From a virus: DNA of 45,321 nt. The stretch is from the IMG/VR virus record IMGVR_UViG_3300030385_000846, positions 4,744-50,064 of that record. One strand, given 5' to 3'. Positions 1 to 7,965 of this stretch are shown here, one piece after another. How positions within the stretch are numbered: position 1 is the stretch's first letter; the number at the start of each line of letters is the position of its first letter. Position numbers and translations under genes: made by a program. The notes beneath the pieces are model-generated. The model had not been told where the DNA came from, searched no databases, and saw only the letters and a program-made list of their open reading frames with translations.

Positions 1-1322
1 GTTCCTAAATCTCCGAAATCTATATCTGGTGATTCATATTCTGCATCAATATTAGTAGCTGTTCCTGCTGGATTAAATTGATCTCCTGTATCGTGATTAT
101 ATACATATCCTGTATAGTCTCCATGATATATTTTTTCTATACTATCTTTGTCAAATCCTGATGTAAAACCTTGGCTTGCTTGTATTCCTAATAGTTCTGC
201 CCATTCAAATCTACTGCCTCCTTCTGGACTCATTCTTAGTGTTCCTACAACTCCTTGAGATACTTTTGTTGATACACCAGAACCACCATAAAATAATCTA
301 TATTGTGATTTTTTTCTGATAACAGCGCTGCTAATATTATATGAATCTATACCAGAAGCGATATCTGTAAATATAGGAACTATTTTTCTACTTAAAGAAC
401 CAAGTTCTACGTCACCGATTCTTTCTGTACCCGCAACTGTTCTTATTCCATCAGGTGCTAAAAATAATAATTGTCCACCTACTTCTTGAATACTTGCGCC
501 GTCTAAGCAACCAATATTCTTAGTAATTGGCTCTATTGCAAGACTTTCTGAAACATTAATATTAGTTAGTTTCCAAATACTATTTCTACAGAAAATTATT
601 AAGTTATTTCTAAAACTTCTTAAACCAACTACTTGATCATCTAATACAGTTTCTACTGAACCAGTCCCTTCAAAATCTGTTAAATCATCTGAATCTACTA
701 GAGTATTACCAATATAAAGACTATTTTCTGATGTTGCTGCTCCTGCTACAACTAAATGCTTATCGTGAATTACGCAGAATTTAGGATATTCTGTACCGGT
801 TACTGTTATTTCTTTTGCATAGTAGGTTCTACTACTTAATGCAGAACCAGTACCTGTCATTTTAAAATAAAAAGGTTTTACACCTGATCCTCTGTCAGTT
901 ATAATTAACTCTCCATAATCAGTAATACCTTCATAAATTGCAAAATCTGCTTGACCTTGTGATGTTCTTGCTGCGGTGCTACGGCCTGTAAAGGCAGTAT
1001 AATTATCTCCACCAGTCGCAACACTGGCTTTATTAATCTGTAACCAGCTATCTCCATCTTGGCTAAAATATATATTTGTTCCTGAACAAGCAATTACTCC
1101 ATCTGCATATACATAAAGTCCTAATATAGGATTTGCACCATTTGGTCTTGTTCCATCTCCAAATTGACTATAACCATTAATACGTCTATAACCACCTGTT
1201 GTAGAAACTTCAAAATTTTGCAAACGAATAGCCTCGCCTGGATTACGAAGTAGCTCCAATTGACTTGAGACTCTATTCAAACCTCCTTGACAAGCCAATG
1301 CAAATGGTTGAGAAGCAGCCAT
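1..1322 (-). CDS. Tail tubular protein B (T7 gp12-like), 3' end cut by window
   Basis: Nozzle protein of the short tail, expected to sit below tail tubular A and form the exit channel for DNA. The minus frame is open from an ATG at 1322-1320 (protein begins MAASQPFALACQGGLNRV) to the left edge, about 440 residues, without a stop. Its content fits the family: an N-terminal GGLNRV segment, a GGYRRINGY motif, many short beta-type stretches and few charged helices. T7 gp12-like proteins are usually 700-900 residues, so much of the C-terminus lies outside. It follows tail tubular A with one base between stop and start, implying translational coupling. The assignment rests on sequence style and on gene order after a gp11-like gene. 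Confidence 0.8.
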   Translation of the reverse strand, partial: MAASQPFALACQGGLNRVSSQLELLRNPGEAIRLQNFEVSTTGGYRRINGYSQFGDGTRPNGANPILGLYVYADGVIACSGTNIYFSQDGDSWLQINKASVATGGDNYTAFTGRSTAARTSQGQADFAIYEGITDYGELIITDRGSGVKPFYFKMTGTGSALSSRTYYAKEITVTGTEYPKFCVIHDKHLVVAGAATSENSLYIGNTLVDSDDLTDFEGTGSVETVLDDQVVGLRSFRNNLIIFCRNSIWKLTNINVSESLAIEPITKNIGCLDGASIQEVGGQLLFLAPDGIRTVAGTERIGDVELGSLSRKIVPIFTDIASGIDSYNISSAVIRKKSQYRLFYGGSGVSTKVSQGVVGTLRMSPEGGSRFEWAELLGIQASQGFTSGFDKDSIEKIYHGDYTGYVYNHDTGDQFNPAGTATNIDAEYESPDIDFGDLG

Positions 1323-1323
1323 T

Positions 1324-2091
1324 TTAAAATTTTATCCTATCATCTTTAACATAACTAGGACCAGGTTCTAAAAGATTTGATCTCATACTTTTAAGTCCCT
1401 TTCTAAAATCTTCAAGAGCAAATGCTGCTGCTTGAGGATTATCTTTAAATTGCCAAATATAATATCTGGCTTTAGCTAGTAATACAGCCGTATACATTTC
1501 AGGAAAAACAATCGTATCTCCATGTGCCGATAAAGCTGTAGGTAAATCCCAAGCAAAATACCAAATACGATAAACTTTTTTCGGTATTGGACTTAATCCA
1601 AATTTACGAGAATCAGGACTTCGTATAACAATATTTGGCTCTCCCCACTGCTGCGTATCTGCATCATCCAGATTTTCAGAAAGCCTTCTAAAGTCTTTCC
1701 ATGCTTCAGTTGTAGCATATCTAATATTACGGGCTACATAAGGAGCAGATTCTCCGCTGACTCCTACTGTAGTTAAATAGAAATTATCCCAATCTATAGA
1801 GCTATAATCCGCTGTAATACTAGAACTTGATGCTTTTAGCTCGTACCAACGTGTTCCTGCTACTGTTTCAACATACACATTACCATACATGGGATCTGTT
1901 GCTCCACTTTCAGCAGTTGCTAAAAAGGGCCATTGGGGTTCTTCAATAACAATATCCCAATAAGCCCTATTAACCGAATCTTGTACGTGTTTTTGTACAC
2001 CGACAGCAGACGAAAAATTACTTGAAGTTAAAATAACCTCATTTAATTCTCTCAGTAGTTCGTTAGTCAGACCTAAATACGTTGTTGCCAT
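1324..2091 (-). CDS. Tail tubular protein A (T7 gp11-like)
   Basis: A 255-residue protein expected to form the gatekeeper ring between portal and nozzle. The N-terminus (LTNELLRELNE, then a helical VQKHVQDSVNRAYWDI segment) and the mid-region YEL, FYL and RYATTEAWKDFRR blocks are typical of the gp11 family, as is the length. The ATG overlaps the stop of the upstream small ORF as TAATG, so it is probably translated by re-initiation. It lies directly before the tail tubular B gene, the order seen in T7-like phages. Confidence 0.85.
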   Translation of the reverse strand: MATTYLGLTNELLRELNEVILTSSNFSSAVGVQKHVQDSVNRAYWDIVIEEPQWPFLATAESGATDPMYGNVYVETVAGTRWYELKASSSSITADYSSIDWDNFYLTTVGVSGESAPYVARNIRYATTEAWKDFRRLSENLDDADTQQWGEPNIVIRSPDSRKFGLSPIPKKVYRIWYFAWDLPTALSAHGDTIVFPEMYTAVLLAKARYYIWQFKDNPQAAAFALEDFRKGLKSMRSNLLEPGPSYVKDDRIKF

Positions 2092-2234
2092 TAGTCTGAT
2101 TCTTTATTTTCAGTCTTAACGCCCTGTTTTTTATCAGCATCACGATTCTGATTATTCTCAGAATTTTCGTAATAGCCTTCCATATCTTCAATATTTTCAT
2201 AGTGTAGTATACTACCATATTTTAATTCAGGCAT
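2091..2234 (-). CDS. Small acidic hypothetical protein (47 aa)
   Basis: A short ORF starting MPELKYGSILHY, rich in E, N and D, with no recognised domain. An AGGAG ribosome-binding site lies a few bases before the ATG at 2234. Its stop overlaps the start of tail tubular A (TAATG), and its start overlaps the end of the preceding 56-aa ORF. The position between head and tail genes suggests a small head-completion or virion accessory protein, but only context supports that. Confidence 0.55.
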   Translation of the reverse strand: MPELKYGSILHYENIEDMEGYYENSENNQNRDADKKQGVKTENKESD

Positions 2235-2397
2235 TTTTCTCTCCTAATTTTTTACCGAATATGCGGTCATAATTTTCAGCAAAGTTCTCTTTACTTTTTC
2301 CAGCATATACCCTACCTAATAGCCCCAAGACTCTGGTACTCTTTTTCCCAGAGCCGTTCATAATGATAGGATTTTTATCACTACCTAACTGTGCCAT
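2227..2397 (-). CDS. Small basic hypothetical protein (56 aa)
   Basis: Starts MAQLGSDKNPIIMNGSGKKS and contains a basic GRVYAGKSKENFAENY segment. No known domain was recognised. The ATG lies four bases after the stop of the 195-aa gene, and its last codons overlap the next small ORF, giving the packed arrangement typical of a morphogenesis operon. A similar small ORF often sits between the capsid and tail genes of marine T7-like phages. Function unknown. Confidence 0.5.
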   Translation of the reverse strand: MAQLGSDKNPIIMNGSGKKSTRVLGLLGRVYAGKSKENFAENYDRIFGKKLGEKNA

Positions 2398-2401
2398 TAG
2401 C

Positions 2402-2989
2402 TTAGTCTGGTAATACGCCTAAGTGTAAGAACTCAACTAAGTAAGTAACCGTTGTAGCAGCAGTAGCTAGATCATTTGCCAAAGGTGTTAATCGTGCATA
2501 AAGTGTACGCGAAGATGCAGCATACAATGTTGCCGCAATCACAATAGCTTCAGAAGTTGCTGGCCCACCTACAACACCCGCTGTAGTTGCTGTACTAACA
2601 AACTGATTAGCTGCATGACCATGTGAATCTTGAATAAGATACAAAGGCGCATTAGCTGTCCAAGTAACCGCCGAACCACCATCATCTAGAATAGCTTCAG
2701 TTGCAACAAGTTGTGCGCCGCCCGAAGATGTCCCTAATGAAAAGTCTACATCATCACCTGAAGCTCCTGCTGTAACAATATTTCCTGCTGGAATAGCGAT
2801 TAGACTACGAATAATAGTATCTGCTGGTTGAGTAAATGAAACATCAGTATTTGCGGCTGCGGTAACTGCAATCGTACCTGTCGTTGTTGAAGTCCAAGAA
2901 GTAACTACATTATCTGCAAGCTCACGAACATCTCCTGTTCTCGCTGAATTACGTCCTGTATCTCTTATCTTAATAACTGGACTTGCCAT
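2402..2989 (-). CDS. Beta-rich virion protein, possible capsid decoration protein
   Basis: A 195-residue protein rich in T, A, V, S and G, with alternating hydrophobic stretches (GTIAVTAAANTDVSF, EAIVIAATLYAASSRTLYARL) that suggest an all-beta fold. It follows the major capsid gene and its terminator, with its own GGAG ribosome-binding site. Capsid decoration and head-fibre proteins often occupy this slot, and the composition fits, but no family signature was recognised. A head-tail joining protein is an alternative. Confidence 0.6.
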   Translation of the reverse strand: MASPVIKIRDTGRNSARTGDVRELADNVVTSWTSTTTGTIAVTAAANTDVSFTQPADTIIRSLIAIPAGNIVTAGASGDDVDFSLGTSSGGAQLVATEAILDDGGSAVTWTANAPLYLIQDSHGHAANQFVSTATTAGVVGGPATSEAIVIAATLYAASSRTLYARLTPLANDLATAATTVTYLVEFLHLGVLPD

Positions 2990-3016
2990 AATTTTTTCTC
3001 CAAAATATAATAATAA

Positions 3017-3051
3017 AATAAAAAGGAAAAGGGAGCCTTTTCAGACTCCCT
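3017..3051 (-). terminator. Intrinsic terminator after major capsid gene
   Basis: On the minus strand, AGGGAGTC and GGCTCCCT form an 8-bp stem (one G-T pair) around the loop TGAAAA, followed by TTTTCCTTTTT. It lies 13 bases past the capsid stop codon. It would end or attenuate transcripts after the capsid, so tail genes would be made at lower level than capsid, as the T7 terminator after gene 10 does. Confidence 0.8.
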
Positions 3052-3063
3052 AATCCACTTAGA

Positions 3064-4053
3064 TTAGTCAATACCATAGAACGCAGAAACCAATGCGTTG
3101 GCACGAAGTACTTTGGCCCCATAAACATGGAGTCCTCGTACAATGTCACCAAACGAATCGGGATCACGCAGAACTTCAGTACTAGTAATCGTCTGGGCCG
3201 TTGCCGTAGACGAAATATGACCAGCAATACATTTACCAGCAGCATTAGATGTGCTTGCAATGTTATTTGACTTGTACATATTGAATCCACGCAACTTACC
3301 AGAAGCGACTAGACCATTTCTAATTGAGCCTTGACCAGCATTGTAATCTACAGATAGCAGTTTCGATGCTGTGCCAGATAGAACCTCATAGAATTCAGGC
3401 GCTGCTAAAAACCAACGTCCTTCTTCTGGAACACTCTGGTCGTCTAAAAGACGGGCCATATGCCCCAAAACATCTATAGGATCATGTTCTGATCCAGCGA
3501 AACCAATATCAAGATTACCTGTGCCATCAAATGTGCCAGCAGCAAGATCAGTCGCACTGTCCGAACCTAAAATATGGTTTGGACTAGATGCGGATACTCC
3601 TGCAAATAGAACAGCGATAACTCCCTCATCAAAAGCATCTTTAAGCGCATAGGCCGCTGAAGACGCGGCAGCTTCCCGCCAGTTCACATGGGACATTGAA
3701 GATTCAATATCATCCACTTTGAACTTAAAGGCGTTAGCTGTATCGACAATCAGAGTTATCTCTGCGTCTGTTAGCTTTGTTTGAGTTACGTCTGCGCCAC
3801 GCTCGTACTGGTATACGGTAATACTTGGCTCTTTAACAATTTTTACTGAATCTCCGAAAGCAGAAATCTCACCAGCATAGTCGGTGTTAGTAATCGCTTC
3901 AGCTACCGAAGCCTTTCTAAAGAAGTTGAGAACCTTTTTAGAGTAGACTGCTGGAAGAAAAAACGAATTAGCTTGTGTGCTTACGGAGTTAGCAAAGTTG
4001 GCATCAGTATCTGTACTCGGTTCAAAATACTGGTCAGATTGATTATATGCCAT
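3064..4053 (-). CDS. Major capsid protein
   Basis: A 329-residue shell protein. It starts MAYNQSDQYFEPSTDTDANF, and the N-terminal helix FLPAVYSKKVLNFFRKASVAEAI, the ISAFGDSVKIVKEP strand region and a YALKDAFDEGVIAVLFAG spine-type helix are typical of HK97-fold capsid proteins of T7-like and P22-like phages. The strongest ribosome-binding site of the late region (AGGAGG) precedes the ATG, and an intrinsic terminator follows the gene. It sits immediately downstream of a scaffold-like gene, the usual order. No protease gene is seen beside it. Confidence 0.9.
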   Translation of the reverse strand: MAYNQSDQYFEPSTDTDANFANSVSTQANSFFLPAVYSKKVLNFFRKASVAEAITNTDYAGEISAFGDSVKIVKEPSITVYQYERGADVTQTKLTDAEITLIVDTANAFKFKVDDIESSMSHVNWREAAASSAAYALKDAFDEGVIAVLFAGVSASSPNHILGSDSATDLAAGTFDGTGNLDIGFAGSEHDPIDVLGHMARLLDDQSVPEEGRWFLAAPEFYEVLSGTASKLLSVDYNAGQGSIRNGLVASGKLRGFNMYKSNNIASTSNAAGKCIAGHISSTATAQTITSTEVLRDPDSFGDIVRGLHVYGAKVLRANALVSAFYGID

Positions 4054-4082
4054 TTTGATATCCTCCTAAATAAAATTAAAAA

Positions 4083-4970
4083 CTATTTTACTACTCTGCC
4101 TTCATTTACAGCTTGATTTATTTCTTCTTCAAGTCTATCAAACTGATCTAAAGACATCGCAGCAATTTCCCGTTCAGTCCAAATTTTCTGAGACTGCGCA
4201 GCATCTACTGTTGTTGTTTTTGTAGAAACTAGATCTGCTGCCGAAGTCTTAGTATTATTAGACTGTTTTTGTTGTGATTGTCTTGATTGTCTATTAGGAG
4301 AAGTTTTAATCCCTCGTTCAAGTTTATATAAAGCAATTGCTTTGCTTGCTAAATCAACATTAATGGAGTTTCTATATACCCAATCCTGAATTTGTTCTGG
4401 TTGATCTTTTGCCCAGTTGTGAAAATTCTCATCTCCTCTAATATCTTCAAAATCAGGATGAGCTTCTCTAAGTCCAGATTCAGCTTCTCTTTTTTCAATA
4501 TCTATTTCACGTTGCTGTATAACAGATAATTGTGATTGAAGATCTTTGACTTGTCGTTCACTTTCTAAATGAGCAACAGTTTCAACTGTTTCATATAGAT
4601 CAGGGTATTCCGTTTTAAACTTTTGTAAATCTTCAGAAGTTTTAGGTGCTTTATATTCAGGTTGTGAAACCCTATTTTCAGCTAGTAACTCCTGTTCTCT
4701 CTGTTTAAATTGTGAAATCTTACCATCATAATGTTTTTTTAGATCATCATAACGCTTTTTATAATTAGTCCTTTTACGAGGTTTTATTTCATTTACTTTA
4801 ACAGGGGCTTCTTGAATTGAGGTGGCCTGTTGTTGTGCTTCAAAAAATAATGAATCTGCTGAATCTTTTTGCATATTATCTGGCGTATGCCAAGATTTTT
4901 TCGCATTATATAGATTCGCTTTTTCCTCTTCTTGTTGCTGTAACTCCTCTTGTTGTTTAATCATAATCAC
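4083..4970 (-). CDS. Scaffolding protein
   Basis: A 295-residue, highly charged, mostly helical protein, very rich in Q, E and K. The middle (roughly residues 85-185) is a long predicted coiled coil (QREQELLAENR, ESERQVKDLQSQL, QQREIDIEKREAES). A conserved-looking segment PDFEDIRGDENFHNWA follows. The C-terminus is helical, where scaffolds usually bind the capsid protein. It would template procapsid assembly and then leave. Located between the portal group and the major capsid gene with an AAAGGAGAG ribosome-binding site. Confidence 0.82.
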   Translation of the reverse strand: MIMIKQQEELQQQEEEKANLYNAKKSWHTPDNMQKDSADSLFFEAQQQATSIQEAPVKVNEIKPRKRTNYKKRYDDLKKHYDGKISQFKQREQELLAENRVSQPEYKAPKTSEDLQKFKTEYPDLYETVETVAHLESERQVKDLQSQLSVIQQREIDIEKREAESGLREAHPDFEDIRGDENFHNWAKDQPEQIQDWVYRNSINVDLASKAIALYKLERGIKTSPNRQSRQSQQKQSNNTKTSAADLVSTKTTTVDAAQSQKIWTEREIAAMSLDQFDRLEEEINQAVNEGRVVK

Positions 4971-5000
4971 TCTCCTTTACGGGGCTTGTCGTTTTTGTAA

Positions 5001-5098
5001 GGTAGCCATACTAATACGTTTTTTAGTATAGGGCTTTATACTCCAAGGTAGCCAAAAGGTTAAAAATACAATAAGGGGCCTTTTATTAAAGGGTAGCC
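5001..5098. repeat. Three GGTAGCC repeats in scaffold upstream region
   Basis: The 131-bp gap between the 194-aa gene and scaffold holds GGTAGCC at 5001-5007, 5047-5053 and 5092-5098, spaced about 45 bp. On the transcribed minus strand they read GGCTACC. A TATACT box also lies here on the minus strand, but no good -35 box accompanies it. It could be a late promoter with activator sites for the scaffold-capsid unit; this is inference. Confidence 0.4.
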
Positions 5099-5101
5099 TT
5101 A

Positions 5102-5686
5102 TTACCTTAAATTTGGTATACGATTTAGGTTTTGGCCGGAAGAAATCATTTGTTTTCTAATTTCTTCGTCAGCTTTAGCATCAACCGTACCACCAAATGC
5201 TTTACTCATTAAACCGCCTTCATAAGCCCGTTCTGCTTCACTCATCATTTTCTGAAGATTATCGGGACCTATTTGTTCAGTGGCTTTATTTGTAAAAACA
5301 AATTCTCCTTCCGATAACCGCGCTGGTATCGAATCAGAGACTGCGGTTCCAGGGCCTTCAACTTCCCCTTCACCTGAAAATTCAGAAGCTGTTCCAATTA
5401 CTTTATCAAAAATTTGACTTAATCTTGGATCAGCTTCTAGTTTACTTGTTAAATATGTATGTTCTTCGTCATCAAGTGCTTCATCTACAATAAAATCTAG
5501 ATAATCACTTTCCATTGCTTCGTCAGGAACTTGAGAAGCTTCTATAGCTTCTTCTGAATCTACTGGTATACTAACATCATCTATAGGAGATATATCTTCT
5601 TGTTCCGGTGGAACCAGTAAAGCTCCTCCTGCTTGTTTTTTAACTCTGGAGCCTTTACTATATGTATATTTTCTTTTTGTTGCCAT
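5102..5686 (-). CDS. Virion-associated protein with SEGEFVFT motif
   Basis: A 194-residue acidic protein. I chose the ATG at 5686 (MATKRKYTYSKGSRV), which follows an AGAGGAAT ribosome-binding site, over a TTG at 5719 that overlaps the portal stop. It has a basic start, an acidic middle, and a C-terminal DSIPARLSEGEFVFTNKA block that recurs in many phage structural proteins near portals and tape measures. A QAGGALLVPP segment near residue 20 resembles GG-containing segments in other virion proteins here. Exact role unknown; head protein is most likely. Confidence 0.6.
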   Translation of the reverse strand: MATKRKYTYSKGSRVKKQAGGALLVPPEQEDISPIDDVSIPVDSEEAIEASQVPDEAMESDYLDFIVDEALDDEEHTYLTSKLEADPRLSQIFDKVIGTASEFSGEGEVEGPGTAVSDSIPARLSEGEFVFTNKATEQIGPDNLQKMMSEAERAYEGGLMSKAFGGTVDAKADEEIRKQMISSGQNLNRIPNLR

Positions 5687-5715
5687 TTTATTATTCCTCT
5701 CTATTTCGGGCCTCT

Positions 5716-7965
5716 TCAACCTCCTCCTTCAACTGCTCTAAGCGTACCAGCAAAGCCACTTTCCCCTGGTAACGGAACATTTCCTGTTCCGATGTTGCCG
5801 CCACCAGTGCCTGTAGCTCCAAGTTCTTGAGGTTGAGGAGGTGTTCCTGTAACGGCTCCCATGCCTCCTGGTTGTTGACCAGCAGGGAGAGCTTCCTCGC
5901 CAATTGTTTGTCCAACATTTTGTTGCATTCCTATAATTTGTGCCATAATAGCGGCTTCTTCTGGATCATTTAAAACTTCATCAGGATCAAGATCCAAACT
6001 ATAAGCAAGTTCACTAATAAGCTTTGATATTTTAACAAAAGGCGCAATAGCAGGATTTTGAACAGATTGTAAGAATGTAGTTAGTCTCTGACTTCTTACT
6101 TCCTTCTGCATAAGACTATTTGTTCCTGTAGCCTTAACTTCCAAATCACCTTTAACGCCCAACTTATTCTCTAGAAATTGCATATTCCATTGAAAATATG
6201 CTTCCCCTAAAGGCTTTAATAAAAAGTCATCAAGATTTTTAACAACTGTTTTTATATTCAAACTAGCTGCACCAAGCAACATTGACATGCCTGATGCAGT
6301 TCGTGTCATACTTTGTACACCTGTTTGTCCATGACTATAACTAGGAATACCTGTTTGTTCATCTGCTAATTGTCTGAACTTATCAAACATCATCATATTT
6401 TCTGTGGAAGTATTTGGAAATTTAACTCCATGAATTGCTTGTCCTGGTCCTCCCGCTTGTCTGCGGAATACTTTTCCAGGATAAATTTCCATATTCTGTC
6501 CACCAACTAAAGCAGACTCATCTACATCAAAAACTAACGAACCTGATAAAGCTAGATTATCTACAGCCATTCTAGCATGTCCATTCATTATTTTCTGAGA
6601 GTCATCCATATTCTCAGCGATTCCAATACCAAAGAAACTATAAGGATTTCGTTCATATGGGAAAGAATGATATGGTATTCTGTAAGGCGTGAAAGGATTA
6701 ATGACAGACCGTAAAAGCTTACCATTACAAATCCACGCGTTAATTTGGACTTCATCCAAATCATCTACATCTTCTCCTAGTTCCATGCCAACTTCTTTAG
6801 CATATTCAGCATCCATAATTCCCCAATATTCCAAGACTTCAAATTGTCCTGATCCGTATTCTTGGGTACGATGATCATCTTTTAATTCATGTTCATAGTC
6901 TTTTTCAACATAATTTGCGCCCATTGTTAAGCATTCACGAATTGCATTATTATCAAAATAAGGCATTTTTGTTAATGCTCTAAGTTGTGAGCGATTTAAT
7001 TTATGTCTATGAAATATGTATTCACATTCTTCTATATTGGTAGAATTAGGATCAGGAAAAAAATCCCAAATGCTAACAAATTCAATTCTTGGAACTCTAA
7101 CTGTTAATGGAGAATAATCTCTAGTTCCTTCTTCATTCTCATCCCATCTATTTAAAGTTTTATTGAAATTAAACGGACCTTTAACAATTCCTGTTCCAAA
7201 TAAGGCCGATTCAAATAAAGCATTTCTTATTTCACTTGATCCATTAGATTCATCAATTTGATCATGGATTAGTTTTTCCATACGTCTTGCAGATTTTTCT
7301 GCTGGATTGAGTTCTAATGCTTGTGGTGATGGTACTAATCCTTCTTTCAATAGCCCTTCTTCTTGGGCTTTTTGTTCAATGAACTCTTCTTCAAATTTTC
7401 CAGTATTAAATGTTGCTCCTGGCTTTAAAACTTTACCGTCTCCTTCATAACCTACGTCATAAGGACTTGTTACTTCCTCTTCTTGTTCTTCTTGTCCTTC
7501 TTGTCCTTCTTGTCCTTCTTGTCCTTTACCTAGTTCAGGCGTTGTTTCTATTCCTGGAACAGGATTATTAATATCTAAATGAGCATGTTCTGTAATTCCT
7601 TCAGGTATTTTAGTTTCACTAATACCAATAGGGAATTTTCCTGCTCCAAAAATCACATCAACTAGTTGTCCAAAAGCTGCTAATACTTTAGTTTTAGTAA
7701 CTTTAACAAAAATTCTAGATTTTTCAGTTTCTCTAAATTTTATATGTTTTGGATATAGTCCTCTATAATTATGATAAGCAGTAATCCATCGCTGTTCATC
7801 TAAATCTCTAGCACTATCAGCAGAATTAAATCTATCTTGCAATAAACCTACAAATTTATTTCTAAGATCTACACTAAGATTTAAATTTTGACCTTCTTCG
7901 CCTTCTACAGGCTCAAAATAAAGAGAGTTTGAGTTTTCACTAAATATTTCGTTGTTTTCTGGCAT
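5716..7965 (-). CDS. Portal (head-tail connector) protein
   Basis: A 749-residue portal that would form the ring at one capsid vertex through which DNA is packaged and ejected. Landmarks include RWITAYHNYRGLYP near residue 60, FVSIWDFFPDPNSTNIEECEYIFHR in the middle, the PFPY-type PYHSFPYERNPYSFFGIGIAENMDDSQKIMNG segment and TGIPSYSHGQTG, all usual for portals of this lineage. An inserted acidic region (about residues 145-165) contains a (GQE)n repeat. The C-terminus is Gly, Pro and Gln rich. It begins one base after the terL stop. Longer than T7 gp8 (536 aa), in line with marine relatives. Confidence 0.88.
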   Translation of the reverse strand: MPENNEIFSENSNSLYFEPVEGEEGQNLNLSVDLRNKFVGLLQDRFNSADSARDLDEQRWITAYHNYRGLYPKHIKFRETEKSRIFVKVTKTKVLAAFGQLVDVIFGAGKFPIGISETKIPEGITEHAHLDINNPVPGIETTPELGKGQEGQEGQEGQEEQEEEVTSPYDVGYEGDGKVLKPGATFNTGKFEEEFIEQKAQEEGLLKEGLVPSPQALELNPAEKSARRMEKLIHDQIDESNGSSEIRNALFESALFGTGIVKGPFNFNKTLNRWDENEEGTRDYSPLTVRVPRIEFVSIWDFFPDPNSTNIEECEYIFHRHKLNRSQLRALTKMPYFDNNAIRECLTMGANYVEKDYEHELKDDHRTQEYGSGQFEVLEYWGIMDAEYAKEVGMELGEDVDDLDEVQINAWICNGKLLRSVINPFTPYRIPYHSFPYERNPYSFFGIGIAENMDDSQKIMNGHARMAVDNLALSGSLVFDVDESALVGGQNMEIYPGKVFRRQAGGPGQAIHGVKFPNTSTENMMMFDKFRQLADEQTGIPSYSHGQTGVQSMTRTASGMSMLLGAASLNIKTVVKNLDDFLLKPLGEAYFQWNMQFLENKLGVKGDLEVKATGTNSLMQKEVRSQRLTTFLQSVQNPAIAPFVKISKLISELAYSLDLDPDEVLNDPEEAAIMAQIIGMQQNVGQTIGEEALPAGQQPGGMGAVTGTPPQPQELGATGTGGGNIGTGNVPLPGESGFAGTLRAVEGGG
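7480..7524 (-). repeat. 9-bp tandem repeat encoding (GQE)n in the portal gene
   Basis: Four exact copies of TTCTTGTCC (7489-7524) follow one degenerate copy (7480-7488). On the minus strand they code for Gly-Gln-Glu repeats inside the portal acidic insert. This looks like replication-slippage expansion in a loop that tolerates length change. Confidence 0.85.
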
